Shown in pieces: positions 40,962 through 55,446 of a stretch of DNA of 64,000 bases. The DNA comes from Chrysomallon squamiferum (Eukaryota > Mollusca > Gastropoda > Neomphalida > Peltospiridae): NCBI GenBank assembly GCA_012295275.1, contig CM022670.1, positions 17,040,698-17,104,697 of the forward strand. Reading direction: 5' to 3'. Numbering within the stretch: position 1 is the first letter of the stretch; every line of letters starts with the position of its first letter. The translations under genes were made by a program, and so were the position numbers. The notes beneath the pieces are model-generated. The model had not been told where the DNA came from and did not search any database. It saw nothing but the letters and a program-made list of their open reading frames with translations.

Positions 40962-42351
40962 CTGAAAGTTAAAAATACACTAATAATAATCTGGCGTGTT
41001 CAAATATTTTTTAAAAATTACAAAGATTTGAAATAAAGTAAAGTGTTAATAATTATTTTATGTATGATTTCTTTTTATACATTTTTAAATGATATTATGT
41101 TAAATTAATAAATTAATTTCGTTTTGAATTCTTTATTTTATATTTTCTTTTTAATGTCTTCTGAGACTTTGCTCAGTGGTATGAATTTCAAGCCTTTATA
41201 TAATTTAATAAGAAATATGCAGCAAAAGTAAAATGTCATAATCTTGTGTTCTATTATTGACAGATATAATAAAAATAATGACAAAGTTAAAATAAAATTG
41301 AAATGATTATGGTGTTTTCAGATATTAATCCGTTTTAGTTTCTGGTAGTTATCTTCATAATTTTGCATTTTATCCATAATTTGTAAAAGATCCAGACAAT
41401 AAAACAACATATTAACAATGTGGGCACTTTCACTACGTCACGACCCAAGTCCAGTATTTGAGATTTCACAGAAAGATGAAGAACAGGTGATCCCACCCGT
41501 ACCGGAAAATTCTGGATATCGCGGGCTTTTTTTTTTTTCTTTCTTTCTTTTTTTAATTTACTGGCACTGGATATACAAAAGAAATATATATAAAATCGGA
41601 TCGGCAAAATAGAAGAACATAAACGCTTTTATATATTCGATCCATATTTTCCTTCTTAACGAGACACTATTAATATTATCATGCGATCAAAATGATACCA
41701 ACGATTTGGTTAGTAGACTAAGACTTACTACTTGGTACACTTACTGTTAGAGGAGACACACCGATAGATAGCTGACCGTTAACAGATAAAACAGCCGAAT
41801 ACTGTCTGATATTAATTGATATCATCCACACATGATGCTCTCTGTTCCATTTAGGATGATATTTAATCGCTTTATCTTACGATCAGTAATAAAAATTTCT
41901 AAGACTAGGACTTAGTAAACATCTTCAGCATCCGCGCTATTTCTTCCATAATCATGAAATTAATTACAAATTCCAAACGACTAGTTCCGCTTTTTCTGCG
42001 TCTAACCAAAGCCCAGTCTATCTGTTTTTCTTCTAATCTCATGCCGCAGTTTTTGCTTTTTCGCTTCTTCTTTTTTAGATAAAATTAAACCGATGATTTA
42101 ACTTTTTTCAGTGATGAGTTCTAAACAACCTACCTTTTAAACAAACGTATATTGTATAAATGAAATCTATGAATTGTATCCGATGTAATAACTCCGATTA
42201 AATAAACCTGAGGTTTCAGCATTTTATTTCGATAGTCAAAAAAAAAGGTTTATTGTAGGTCAAAACTTTGATCAGCCAGATAAAATAATCATAAAAAATA
42301 CCGACGGGCAAATCAAACCCTTATCCTAGGTTGCGTTCTAGCCAGCAGGAC

Positions 42352-42393
<42 letters not shown>

Positions 42394-42650
42394 TTCTGAT
42401 AATAAATTTTGTTTGTAATAATAATGATTGTGATTAAAACTGCTACAACCAATATTAATTTAAAATATGTGTTTGTAGGTGGGTGGGTGTGTGGAAAGTG
42501 TGCTTATATTGAAGCTCTGATTATTTGAAAGTTGTTTTGCCACAACTGTATGATACCTCGATCGACATTTGGTGATATTAAAGATAGCGGAAGGTCAACC
42601 GACGCGAAAAAGACAATGAAAAATTCTGATTTCGTCCATATAAACGTAAC
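40962..42650. other. Upstream of HINFP, no recognised gene
   Basis: Probably holds the HINFP 5'UTR exon and promoter. A CRE-like TACGTCAC lies at 41433-41440 in a patch (41418-41530) of coding-like composition on both strands. An (AAT)n tract is at 42352-42392. Confidence 0.45.
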
Positions 42651-42754
42651 TTTTTACTATTTTTGTAGCTGTGCAGTGCTGGCGGATATATAGGTGCATA
42701 TGCAGGATATTACATATTTGTAAGTTAGGACATATTCTGAGGATCGAAAAAGCT

Positions 42755-43285
42755 GAATTTCACGCCGCCTTCCTTGCGGTTATTTTTATGTCTAGTGTCC
42801 TATATTGAACCACCAATCGAAATATTGCGGCATTATGGACCTTCAACCCAAATGAATGGTCTGATGCTCATTAGGCAGTTGCAGCCAGATTTGAAGTGGA
42901 AAGTCCAGATACAGTGTCCGAACGACAGAACTCTTCGTCACAGAGACGTCATAATCATGGCGACAACAACAGCTATACCGAATCTGACAATCAACCCGAA
43001 CCTGAACAACACTGTGCTCCGCGTGAATCCGTAAATGAAGATTCCAAACCTGAAAATAAAGACTATGAGTCGTAGTCCGAGAGAGAAGAGCACCGTGCGC
43101 CAGAAGGACTCGATATGAGCACCAGTAATGTCCCTTTTACCTCTTTGAAACTAGTACCAACAAACCCAAATGGTGATGTTTCTACAGAACCGTAAATAGC
43201 CAGACACCACAACTTCAGAATACCGCCAGAGATGAGGATGGACATTCAGTTGACTTCCGAGTTCACGCAGTCAGCTATGAGCCAT
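42755..43285 (+). pseudogene. Decayed open reading frame, family unknown
   Basis: One plus-strand frame reads protein-like over about 530 bp but carries in-frame stops (TGA, TAG, TAG, TAA). It starts with a hydrophobic stretch (AAFLAVIFMSSVLY), then a Trp-rich segment (ALWTFNPNEW), then a long polar tail rich in Ser, Glu, Asn and Pro. The stop-interrupted frame and a G+C content above its surroundings suggest a dead gene or transposon piece, perhaps the end of a membrane protein. I recognise no family. Confidence 0.3.
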
Positions 43286-43761
43286 CAAAGATGATGATCA
43301 GCTTCTATGAGGATCTCGACAACATAACTGACACAATGAATATACTATTTTGAATTCAACATTTATAAATAACACGATCAGACTGAGTCTCCAGGTGTAT
43401 GTTTTTTTTTTTTTTTTTTATTATTATTATTATTTTTTTAAAGCCGCAAATGAAATCGCTTCCAAAAAGGCTTTCAGTAATTTTTCACCAGCAGAGTTGA
43501 AAGGGAAAAAAATGTTAAAATTATTATATAAAAATATTCTAATACGATGAAGGGGAAAAAAAAAAGAAGTAAAGAAGAAATAAATAAATAAAAATAAATA
43601 AATAAAAAATTAATAATTAAAGAAGGAGATAAATAAAGAATTAAAGAAATTAATTAATTTAGGGTTAAGGTATTTGCTGTTTAGATCTAAGTAAATTATT
43701 ATTTTCTTTTTAATGTATCATTTCACTCACCCACAGACATATGTACATTATACAGACATGC

Positions 43762-43831
<70 letters not shown>

Positions 43832-46300
43832 GTTGATATAAATATAGATATTTTATGTTATTATTTATTCTTGTTTCATTAGTCAGAATATCTGAAAGAA
43901 AGACAACGCGTTGAATAGTTCTATTCTTTGTAAATTCAATTTTTACTACTCACAAAATGTATTAACAGACTGAGTGTCTATGTCGTAGCTATGGTAAAGT
44001 TTAAAAATTCGAAACAGGTATTTTTATATATGTGAAACGTCCTGTTGAGATATTTTGTATTTTAAGAGAAGATATCAGACTGATATTTGGATTAAAGAGT
44101 TTTATAAAACAAACGTCTGTTAAAGTATTAATCATTGACTATCTTGAAATTTATTTTATTTGACTTTACTTTATTTTACTTTACTTTATTTTACTTTTTT
44201 TTTTTCATTTTATTTTATTTGACTTTACTTTATTTTACTTTACTTTACATTACTTTATTTCATTTTATTTTTTAAATTTTTTAATTTTTTAATTTCATTT
44301 CATTCATTCATTCATTCATTCATTCATTCATTCATTTATTTATTAATTTATTTATTTATTATTATTTATTTTTTTTTTTTTTTTTAACAAGCTTTTTTAT
44401 CTTTTATTTTTTTTTTTTTTTTTTTATTATTATTATTTTTTATTTTTTTTTGGATTTATATACTTATTTTTTGTTTTATGTTTTTTGGTGGAAGTAATCC
44501 TATATTTAAGAGTTTTGTAAATTATTTTTTTATTGCTCAGGAGAAAGTCAACAACCTTTTGGTGAAAATATCACAGAAAAAAAATAATGATTTTTGTTGC
44601 ATATACTTTGTTCTAGAAACCGACTAGGAAGGAGACTGCTGATACAAAACATTCTGTATATCCAGCTTATAGCCACAACTAAACACAGATACAAAAACAC
44701 AGTGATAGAAACATGAAACATCCAGTCATGCAGAAAAAAAAATATCAGTGTTACACAACTTTATAAGCATGAATAAATAATGATATAAATCAGTGAAATA
44801 GAAACACAAAATGACTAAACCCTCAGACACACAAAAAAAAATATCAGGGTTATTAAAAATATGCAAACATAAGATAACAATAAAGACACAGATATGAGAA
44901 CTAAACAGATAAACAGAGATGAAAACAATGGAACACAAAATGAACCAAGTTATCAATGTATACAAACACAAATAAATACATAAAACATATATAATTTTTA
45001 TTTTATTTTTTTTAAAACATACTGAATATTTTGATTTTTACTGGACAAAAAATTTTAAGATATAAAAATGTGGTTGTTAATTTTTTTTTTTTTTTCAGAA
45101 CTTCATTTTAAATAATTTCATGGTTGTCACTCTTAGGTTAAATTTTATATTGTGACAAAAGTTTGATGAATAATATTGTGTAGTTATAAACATTTTTATG
45201 TCATAAACACAGATATTTCATTGTCACTCAGTGTTCTCATAACGTTTGTTTTAAGATGAGGATCACTGATTAAAATATTTAAACACAGAAACACAAAGCT
45301 CAGTCTAAGGATTTGTTAAGTGTGAGTTTTGCCTACTCTGCCTTCACACACCATGGATGATTTGGCATCTGAAATTATAATGCAGTATGTTCTTTTACTT
45401 TATTTATTTGTCTCATCAACGTGTAAAATACCAGCTTCTTGGGTCTGAGTCATATTTAATATTGCAGCAACGTCCTGGACAAAACAGAGTCCAGATCTTA
45501 TTCACTTCATGATGATGATCAAAACATACTATGCATCAATCATTTCAGAACAAAATGAAAACATACTACACACGAATCATTTCAGAACAAAATGGAAAGA
45601 TGCTGTAACAATGTCATTATGGCTTACATAGTGTTTGAAATATGTGAAAATCAAGAGTGACTGATGTCTTTGATACAGATAATGAATTTTGACTCTTTTG
45701 TTGTGGTATTCAAGCCTCATGTAGCTCTGATTTGATTGCTAATGCTGTTTTGATGATGTATTTGACTTCTGTATTAGCTTCTGCAGACGTTTCAAAGTAA
45801 CTGAGAATCAGATCAATGATGTTGTAAAACATAAAAAGATTCTTCAGTTATGTTTCTATTTCTTTCGGTTGTCACAATATGTAAATAAGTTAATTCTGTG
45901 GCAGCCATCTTGAATTTTCTTTGCTTTTCTCAATTTCACGAATGATGAAAACTCTATGTCCACCTGGATGATATGTTATTAGTCAGAGATGAATAACCAG
46001 CAGTTAAATAAACAGCCAGAAATTCCCATTGTTACCACTCTTGAATGATGTTTTCCTTGTGATTAAAAAAACGGAGGTTTTTATATTTCTTTTTGCCCAT
46101 AAGAAATAGTTAGACTGTTCTTATAACCACAGTGTTTGGATGTGTTAGAAGGTTGTAAGGAGGATGTATGCTACTGTATCATATGACTGACTATTCAGTG
46201 AATCATATCTTTGAAATAAGTATAATTCTATATGTTTATTTTATATCTATTGCAGTAAATTTAAAAAATAATAAATAATAATAATAGTGATGATGATGAT
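43286..46300. other. Non-coding, repeat-rich
   Basis: Contains a (GA)n tract (43767-43829), a 300-bp run of TTTAC/TTTTA/ATTC arrays (44160-44460), and long AT stretches. A short open frame at 45353-45448 with an ideal start context (CACCATGG) is the only coding-like item. Confidence 0.5.
43767..43829 (+). repeat. (GA)n tract
   Basis: A 62-bp dinucleotide repeat. Confidence 0.9.
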
Positions 46301-46319
46301 GTTAATGATATTTTTATTA

Positions 46320-46360
46320 TCACCACCACTACTACAACTATTACTACTACTACTACTACA

Positions 46361-46411
<51 letters not shown>

Positions 46412-46465
46412 CCTACTACTACCACCACTACCATAATTATTACTAATTCTACTATAACTATTATT
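46320..46465 (+). repeat. (TAC)n trinucleotide array
   Basis: Imperfect ACT/CAC triplets. On the minus strand it reads as a false Ser-rich open frame. Confidence 0.85.
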
Positions 46466-46770
46466 TTTCATACTACTACTCCAGCATTGGTCTTTATCTT
46501 ATAAATATTTATTGCTATAATAATAATAATAATAATAATAATAAATGTTTATAAGCTAAAGACCAATGTCCCATTCAGTACAGATTTCCTAATGTCTGTG
46601 TACTGTTTTTAGAAAGTATTTTTTTATCGAAACTGATCATCAAGGTTTATGCTCAGCCAAATATATCATTCCAGTGTCAGAATAAATGCTGTTATTAACA
46701 TTTTTCAAATAACATAAATAAAAACATACATATAATTATTTTACTTTTGTCCTCTGGTTCAGTACATCGT

Positions 46771-46771
<1 letters not shown>

Positions 46772-46804
<33 letters not shown>
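46772..46804 (+). repeat. 33-base poly-T run
   Basis: An uninterrupted T run, possible retroposon tail on the minus strand. Confidence 0.75.
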
Positions 46805-47230
46805 CTTTTATTAACAAAAACATCTTATTTATATATATATTAAAATAAAAAAATATAATAAAAAGTAGACTGATTTAATACGTCATTATGTGATTAACAC
46901 AAATTCCGGTCTAGAAATTTCTGCATCAGTGTCATATCAATTATGTGAATAAAACTGAAGTTAAAATGTCAGGCTCCACTAAACAGCGACTGAGGCCAGT
47001 TGAGGAGAGAAAGCGTTTTCAAAACTGATTATAAATATTTGATTGTAATTTGCTACTTGAGTTAATTCATCTGTAGTCTATATAGATTTTTCAGTGAAAA
47101 CAATTACTATGGAGAGCTCTGTAATGTTGTTAACATACTTTTACATCAGTGAAGCATTTTGGTAAAAATATAATTTGAAGATTTTTTTGTGTGTTTTTAA
47201 CAAATATTGCAAATGAGTTATTTGTTGCAG

Positions 47231-47258
47231 TGAAACTAGATCTGTTTCAAACATGGAG
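47231..47258 (+). other. Candidate 28-nt plus-strand exon
   Basis: Bracketed by TTTGTTGCAG and GTAAGT, both near consensus. It includes AAACATGG, a good start context, two codons before the donor, so it could be a start-codon exon. No partner exon was identified. Confidence 0.25.
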
Positions 47259-47899
47259 GTAAGTAAAAATATTATAATAGAGTGTGTGCATGTGTGCATG
47301 TGTATATGTGCGTATGTGTATGTGTGTATATAAAATATATATATTGAACCAGTATTCAAACACTTAATCCTCAGTAATGGTTGCCTAGTTACAAATTTGT
47401 TTAAAGTCTGTGACTAACTACTGTCTTAGCTGGGATGAACTAAACTATTACTGTACGAATTTTAAAACAATTTTAATTTGATTGTTTTAATTTATTATTT
47501 TGTTTCAGTAGACTTCATCAGCGAATTAAAATTTTATGATACATTTTTATTTCTTTTTAATTTTTTTTTTTTCAAAATGACACAGTTTAAACATATAATT
47601 CAGGTGGTACATTTTTAATAAGCCATCAATTTGATCTGTTTTTAAGTTTTTTATGGTGTTATTGGTGAGATAGCTTGACATGCTAGAAGAAGACCATTGG
47701 CAAAACACCTTGACATAGCACACCAGCTTAAGTTCAGTGATGAAAGGGTTAATCTGTTTTAAATATTACATGATGGTAGCCTATGTGTGGTATCTACACA
47801 CTGTTGTATAATTGTCTGCAGCTTCATGCCGTTACAAATAATATATTACATGATATTATGTTACTGACTGGTACATTAAATAAACATAACTGGATGTAT

Positions 47900-48877
47900 T
47901 GTTAATTAGTTCTATGATGTATAATTTATGAAAGGAATTAAAAAAAAAAAAAAAAAAAAGAAGAAAGGAAGTACATATTCAGTTTTTAAAAAATATATAT
48001 ATATAAGTGTATTTAGTGATTGATTGACTGATTGATTGATTTTATTTTTATGTGTATAATACACATGCACATTCATATATGTATGTACATATATAGTTAT
48101 TTTGATTGCTGAATTATATAAAACATATTTTATTTTTAAAATGTAGAAGAAGAAATGTTCTAGTTTAGATGTGTTGTTGTGTGTTGTTTTGGAGATATTC
48201 ATTTAATAATAAAAAAAACAGTGACTTGATGGACAATAAAAACGCACATTATATTGACATGCCATTAAGACTTCTGTTACCTCTTTAAATGTTTGCATTT
48301 TAGAAATAATAGTCTTCTACTGATAAGTTAATTACCTGTAACATACCAACAATATTTAATCTTTTTTTATATTTTTTTATTTATTATTTCAAATAAAAGA
48401 GAAAAAAAAAAAAAAAAAGGAAACGAAAGACACAGAAAAAAAAAAAATCCACACAAAAAAAAAAAAAAAAAAAACCTGAGCAAATAAATATAAACAAAAA
48501 TCATTACATTTTTTCAATAATTCAAGTATTATTTATTACTGGAAAAAGAAGTATATTTACTTTTAAAAAAAAAAACCCAGCTCAAAATGCAGGTGAAACA
48601 CCTGTCTGCATATGAAAACTGTAATCGGAAATTACTGACAGTGTTTACTGCTTGTTATTACTTGAGTGAATTTATTCACCAATCTTTCTATACCCCTCAC
48701 AAAACTTGTTTACCATCCTAAGAAAAGTGTCACCCTTTCCCACCCCTCCCTATCCCACCCACTGCTATATGATGTATCAGCAGTGTTTACCAACTAAAAC
48801 AGAGACAATTCAAGTACCATGATGTTCACTTCTCCACAGTAATGCAGCAACTTTGTCTTTTTATTAACACAGTATAA

Positions 48878-48919
<42 letters not shown>

Positions 48920-51900
48920 TCAAAACAGATAATCTGTTTTAAACAACATATCTACAATAAATATATTATAAATAACAAACATTTAAAAAAAAACAATTAC
49001 ATCTGAAACAAAATTTTTAAATTAAATATAATTAGCCAGTGTTGAGCACATGAAAAACTGTAATAAGGTAGTTTATTAATTTAACTGCAGTTTATAACAT
49101 GTAAATATTTGTGCAGACAGTAAGATTGAAATCCTGATATGTTCCACTGGTTAAATATTTGCTTGTATGTGCAGTACCGTTTGGTCTTAGTTTAATTTTA
49201 TTTGAGTTAAGATAACACCAATATCAGCTGGCAACATAAAGTTTACAAACTGAAGTCTTGTGTTACTAAAGAAATGTATTGTCTTATTTCACTAATTTGA
49301 TTTATATGCTTAATGATCTGGGTATAACTGATGTTAGTATTTTAACCAAATAAATAACTTTTTTTTTTTTCTGCATATTTTAAAAAGTAATATTGAGTAT
49401 TTAAAAATAATAATCTTGACATTAAAAGAAAAAATTTAAGAACTGATCACAACAACTGATCTGTGTTTTTGCTATAGTGAACAAAACAACGCAATGCAAA
49501 GCTTGATGCCATTCAGATCACTTCATACCCATCTGTCTGTACAAATATGTCTATCTAGGCATCTGTCCATCTGTTTGTTTATCCATTTGTCTATAGTTGT
49601 CTATTGATCTATCTATATATTATCTATTATTTACCTCTTATTACACACATACACACACACACACACACATGCACACATACACACAGAAATATGCTGACAT
49701 TTATTTCTTTTGTAAAACATTAAATTTATAGTTTTTAACCAGATCATTAAATACTTATTGCAGTTACATGACTATTTTATTGCAGTTTAACCTTTTTCTC
49801 AGACAGACATTTTTAATTTTAATTTTTTATTTTGTGATATGGAAGATATTTTGTTTAATACAAAATGCACAAGAAGACAGGATTAAGTGGCAGTTTTACT
49901 CTCTTAGCAGTTTCTTTTCAATTTTAAAACATTAATTATTCTCTTTTATATATACATATATACACACACACATACATACACTACCATTTCATTTCATATT
50001 TTTTGCATCATGGATTAATTAAAACATGAATACAAAAAAAAAAAGTTTCACACCTCAAAACATCTTCTAAATAATAAATAAAAAAAATAAATGATAAAGA
50101 GAAGCTGGGATTGCATTGTGTGCAGTCTACCTTCTCATGTTGAGTATATTCTGTATTTTAGAAAACCACTCAAGTATGCAACCTTTCCCATAACAAACAA
50201 TATGGCTGTGCAAACCCATCTAAAGAGATTTATCTTTTTCTGCACTGAAAGGTTTCAGATCAGATTATTGTTTGTTTTGCATGATAAACATGACATAAAG
50301 AAGCAGCAGTGAATCAGCATTTTTTTAAAAAGACAAATGTTTTTGTTAACCTGAATGTCAGAAACTGCATTAAGTTACAGTCTGCTCAACTAATTTCAAC
50401 TATTGGGCTTTATTAGGTAATATTTATGTCAAAAATTTTTTAAAATTTTGTAACCTTACACTTTCTGTTCACAAAACAGAAATCTCCATTAAAAATTATA
50501 TTTTTAATTTTACTTGCCAAAGAAGAGGTACAGATAAATATGAAAGGACAATAATAATAATAATAATGATAAAAGATCATTAGCATATTTTCATTCTTAC
50601 TTTATAATTTAGAGAAACTGTGTTGTCTGTTCATTTATCAGTTTTGAGGATGGGAATGTTTGTATGCACTATATATAAAAAAAAAAAAAAAGCTAATATT
50701 TCTTCTGGCTTTGGTGAAACTAAGTGGTCAGATTGTGAATGAGAACAATTGTAATGAATAAATGTAACAGTATATCGGCAGTCGTTACAGGTCACTCTTA
50801 TGGTTTCTGATTAACGATGATTACCTACTACAATGCAAAAGATAAAGCACTTGCCATGAAAACTCATATGTAGAGCCCAGGCAAGATTGGGATATAGCCC
50901 AGTAGGACTACTGAGAAAGATTAACATTGCAACCAAACACTGTAGCATGAAGCCAGCACTCTAATTATATACTCTGTGTGTGTGTGATTTTGTGTGTGTT
51001 TGTGTGTGTGTGTGTCTTTATACATATATATCTGTGTGTGTGTATGTAGGTGTATGTATGTATGTGTCTATGTGAATAATTATATTTTAGTATCTTTGAC
51101 ATATATAGATGGGAGACACAAGAAACTGCACATCCCAACTCCAGTGATATAACATTTATTAATCTGACAGTATTGTTCAAATCAGATCTTATGTCTTGAT
51201 CCACACACAAGTAAAAAAAAATCTTCCAATCTTATAATTACCCCAGTAGTCTGCTTTTCTAATAATTGTTTTTTCTCTCTCTTGTGATAAGCTGTTTGGG
51301 TTCAGTCTGCTGTTTTGATGCTAAACCAAACAAATAATCAAAGCAAATCTATTTTTAAAGTTACTGTCTCAGAGAAGCCATTGTTATTTTTCATGCTCAA
51401 TATCCGTTTGAAAGGCATCAATTATTTTTTTTTTTTTTTTTTTTTTTTGTGTAGATTCCAGGTTTATTTTCTCTGTTTTATGTCTGGACAATTGTAGCAT
51501 GTTACATTTCATACAGAAATAATTATAGAAAGTTCAGTTAGCAAAAAGAAAAGAATGCTGGAAACAATACAAGTGTCAATCATGTCTGGAAACAGGAAGT
51601 TGTTTCCATGTGACAGATACTTAAAGTAATTATTTTTGGTAAAGAAGATTAATATTTTTCCTTTGATAGTTTATTTCAATTACAAATCCTGTATAAACTA
51701 TTCACAGCTAATCTTAATTATCTTATTTGTTTTTAACAATTTATATATTTTAGGTCTCACACTAGACAAATTAAATAAATTGCAATGTTATCTAAAAATG
51801 TTTAGCCATATAAATATACCTGAATTCTCTATTTCTCTAAAATACTTCAACCAAAAAATATTACACATTTAAAAAATTTTTAAAAATTAAAAATTAAAAA

Positions 51901-52380
51901 ATAATAAAAAAAAAATAAATAACAAAATCAACAAAACAAAAACAAAACAAAAACAAAACAGCAACAAAAAAAAGCAAGAACAAACATACACCTCTCCACC
52001 CAAATAAAACATTGACAACGTACATAAGCAACTGAATATTCAAATATTGCCTGATTGTTAGCTGACATATATTCAGTACTGAAAAAATATAAAAGCTAGG
52101 AGTTTTGTCTATTTTGTCCATTTTCTTATTAAAGACGTTTTGTTTGGCAATGGTTTTGACTGCAGCAGGTTTTTCTAAATTCCAATTCACACGCTTGTGT
52201 GAAAAAATAAAATGCAACTGACTGTGAGAACATTTCAAGTGCAGTGTGTGCAATAAAATGAAGATTATTAACATAAGTACAAAGTAAATGAAACAATTAA
52301 TCATTTCATTAATCAATAAAACACAACACAAACTGGCACACCAGTAACTGTCTTGTGCAAATGAAACTTTTAAATTTCTT
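47900..52380. other. Non-coding, AT-rich
   Basis: Poly-A runs (47940-47959, 48403-48418, 48456-48474), a (TA)n tract (48880-48918) and ACACAC stretches near 49650. No exon, RNA gene or element recognised. Confidence 0.5.
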
Positions 52381-52392
52381 TTTTTTTTAAAG

Positions 52393-52510
52393 TTATTTAC
52401 ATACATCACAAAAGCTGTTGCAGTCGTAAAACAGGAGATCTGTCAAACTGTCACTGCTGTAGTAGTAAATGTTACAGTGACACCGTTGCAGGGAGAATCC
52501 TTTATCAGAC
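52393..52510 (+). other. Candidate plus-strand exon
   Basis: Open in one frame over 118 bp between a T-rich acceptor (TTTTTTTAAAG) and a GTGAGT donor. The translation is Val/Thr-rich (KAVAVVKQE, VNVTVTPLQGES), like a beta-rich extracellular segment. No partner exons found. Confidence 0.2.
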
Positions 52511-52882
52511 GTGAGTTTATTTTAAACTCGCTCGGGTAACTGGTTTCACGTTTGTGATGACTAACGGGTAAGAGTAGATATACAACTTTTCTGGTTCACT
52601 CGTAGATAAATGTAAATGTATAGGTTTTTTTTTTTTTTTTTTTTTTTTTTAGTTATGACATAGACATTTGTAATATACGTTCTAGTTAGGACACACTGTC
52701 CTTTCTCTGCATGGAACAGTAATGTCTCTATGGTTGATCTGCTTGGGAGACTCAGCAGTAATCCATGTCTGGCAAAGGTTAGTGAAATTACTGTCATGTA
52801 CCCTATCAGATATTTTCTAATTTGTTTCATGCAAAATAATTGTTTCAACTCATGCATTTTTATGGTATGAACTTGCACACAT

Positions 52883-52917
<35 letters not shown>

Positions 52918-53399
52918 ATTATAAAAAGAGAATTTTTCAGGTTGTATAGTTATTCTTTTGAAGTTTTTTTTTTTTTTTTTTTTTAAATTATTGTTGTTCC
53001 TATTTCAAGTGTGTGTGAGGTTTCATTTAAAACTTCTACTTTTTGAGATAAACTATAAGTTGATTTATACTTTTACTACAGAATTTAAATTTCTGTACCT
53101 TTATATGATTTTAATTATTAAAAAGTATCTTAAAATTGTAATTTAATTATAAGAAAATGGACTGCTTGAGATCACACGCTGTGATAGATCTCAGTTAATA
53201 AGGTAATGGTGTATAAATATGACAGTTATTAAAATGTGTTTAAGTTATATCTGAAAAGTGCAGAAAACATCCATGCACAAACACTTTCACATTTTAAAAA
53301 TGAAATTCAGATTATTAGAAACAGCAACTGTATTATGTAAATATGAAGCAAAAATTCACTTCTAATAACAAATATAACATGTTACAATAATAATAAAAC

Positions 53400-54330
53400 T
53401 ATTACTGTTACAACTGCTACCATTACTATGATTATTCCTACTACTGATGTTACTATTACTACTGTACTACAACTTCTACAACTGCTACTATTACTACTAC
53501 TACCATACTACTACTGCTATCATATTATTACTACCACTACTGCTACCAAGGCTATTATTACCACGATTACTACTACTGTACTATTACCATTACTACTACT
53601 ACTATACTACTTCTACTATACTACTACTACTATACTACTTCTACTATACTACTACTACTATACTACTTCTACTATACTACTACTTACTACTGCTATCATA
53701 CTACTACTGCTACTACTTACTACTGCTATCATAGTACTACTACTACTGTTACCATTGCTATTAGTATTGTTTCTGTGTTATTACTGCTACATCTGCTTCT
53801 TTTACTATTACTACTACTACTATACTGCTACTAGTACTATACTACTACTATTGATACTATACTACTACTATTTGTATTATACTACTACTTCTACTACTGC
53901 TGCTACCATTGCTACTTAACTGTAACTGCTACAATACTACTACTACTGATTCTACTACTATAACTATTACTACTACTATACTACTAGTGCTGCTACTATA
54001 CTATTACTATTATTATACTACTTTGAAACTGATGCTATACTACTACTACTGCTACTATTACTCTTACTACTACTATTACTACTATATTATTGCTATTACT
54101 ACAATTACTACTACTATTTCCACTGTTGCTGTTAGTGCTACTACTACTGCTATCATTATTGCTATTGTATTACTACCATTATTACTTCTACTATTACATT
54201 ACTATGCTACTGCTATTACTTCTACTATTACTATTACTACAGGAACTATATTACTACTTGTACTATACTACTACTACTACTACTACTACTATTGATATCA
54301 GTACTATCACCACTACTACTACTCCTAATA
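53400..54330 (+). repeat. 930-bp imperfect (TAC/TAT)n array
   Basis: Near-continuous ACT/ATT triplets with longer-period substructure such as TTCTACTATACTACTACTA repeated. Its large open frames (Leu/Tyr/Thr only) are artefacts of the repeat. Confidence 0.9.
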
Positions 54331-55446
54331 ATTTAATAAATATTACACATTACAAAATAACTATTTTAAATTTTCTAAAGTTAATTTTATTATGGTTCAA
54401 GTGAAATATAAAGACTTTTTAAATTAATTATTGTGATTAATAATTTATTATTGAGTATAAAGCCATCATCATGATAGGGCAGAATGAAACTGCATCATCT
54501 CAAATATTCAAAAAAAAAAAAAAAAAATCAATCCTCACATTTATCCTATATATGTGCTTATTTTTCTTACATTACATGCTTCTGAATTTAAATTTAATTT
54601 TTTCAATGTCACATCATTATAAACAGTTTGTGTCCATAACTCAAAAAAACATTTACAGCTGTTTGTTAATTTGTATTCATCAAGGCAAGTTGAGTACAAG
54701 TGCAAATATTCTGAAGATAAATTACAGGGAATTAACATTAGTTATATAAAAAAAAGAAAATGTTTAAACTTTTCCTTTGTGACTTAATACTGAATGCCCA
54801 GCGTTCTAATTATAAATAAATAATAATTGTTTTTCTTCTATTTCGCAAAATGTAAAATTTTTCTTTTATTGGACAAGCATTATTAAAAATTAAAAAATTT
54901 AAAAAAAAGAAAATATATATATATTGATGAAACATAAATTTTAAAATCCAAAATAAAAGAAAATAATCACTTTTGTATCACAATAATCACTAACAAGCTT
55001 GTGAAAATAATAATAAAAATTTTGTTAATGTTATCAGTGTACGTTTTATAATAAACAATAAAAATGTAGAAAATGTTTTAAATGAAACATTAATAAGCTA
55101 ATCTAAATAAAAAGTAAAAAAAACACTAAATAGTCACTATTCTAAATAAAAAATAAAAAAGCTGTACATTACAGTAAATAAAAAAAAAAAAAAAAAAAAA
55201 ATAGTTATTATTTTTCAAACAAACTGGATGTTGTTATTAATAAAAAAATAAGACACTAGACATTATTCTAAATAAAAAGGATAAAAAAATGAAATGCTCC
55301 ACTGAGTGAGAATATTCTATGCTAGTTTTTTACTTTGTGTTCTTCAGTTCACTAAAGTTTAACACTTTGGCACAGTATCATGTTAACTCTGTGTTTTATT
55401 ACTTGTACAGCTTATAGTATATTCGGTGTCTGTGTTTTGTACTTAC

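Noticed and set aside
50800-50930. Exon-like segment with CTCAG and GTAATC sites
   Set aside because: The translation has no recognisable feature and needs a stop-containing start; splice sites are weak.
51894-52409. 171-codon minus-strand frame
   Set aside because: Phe/Leu/Ile-rich reading of AT-rich sequence; no family feature, no splice sites.
53428-54404. Large Leu/Tyr/Thr open frames of 95-163 codons
   Set aside because: They are translations of a TAC/TAT repeat, open in several frames at once, with no splice or start context.
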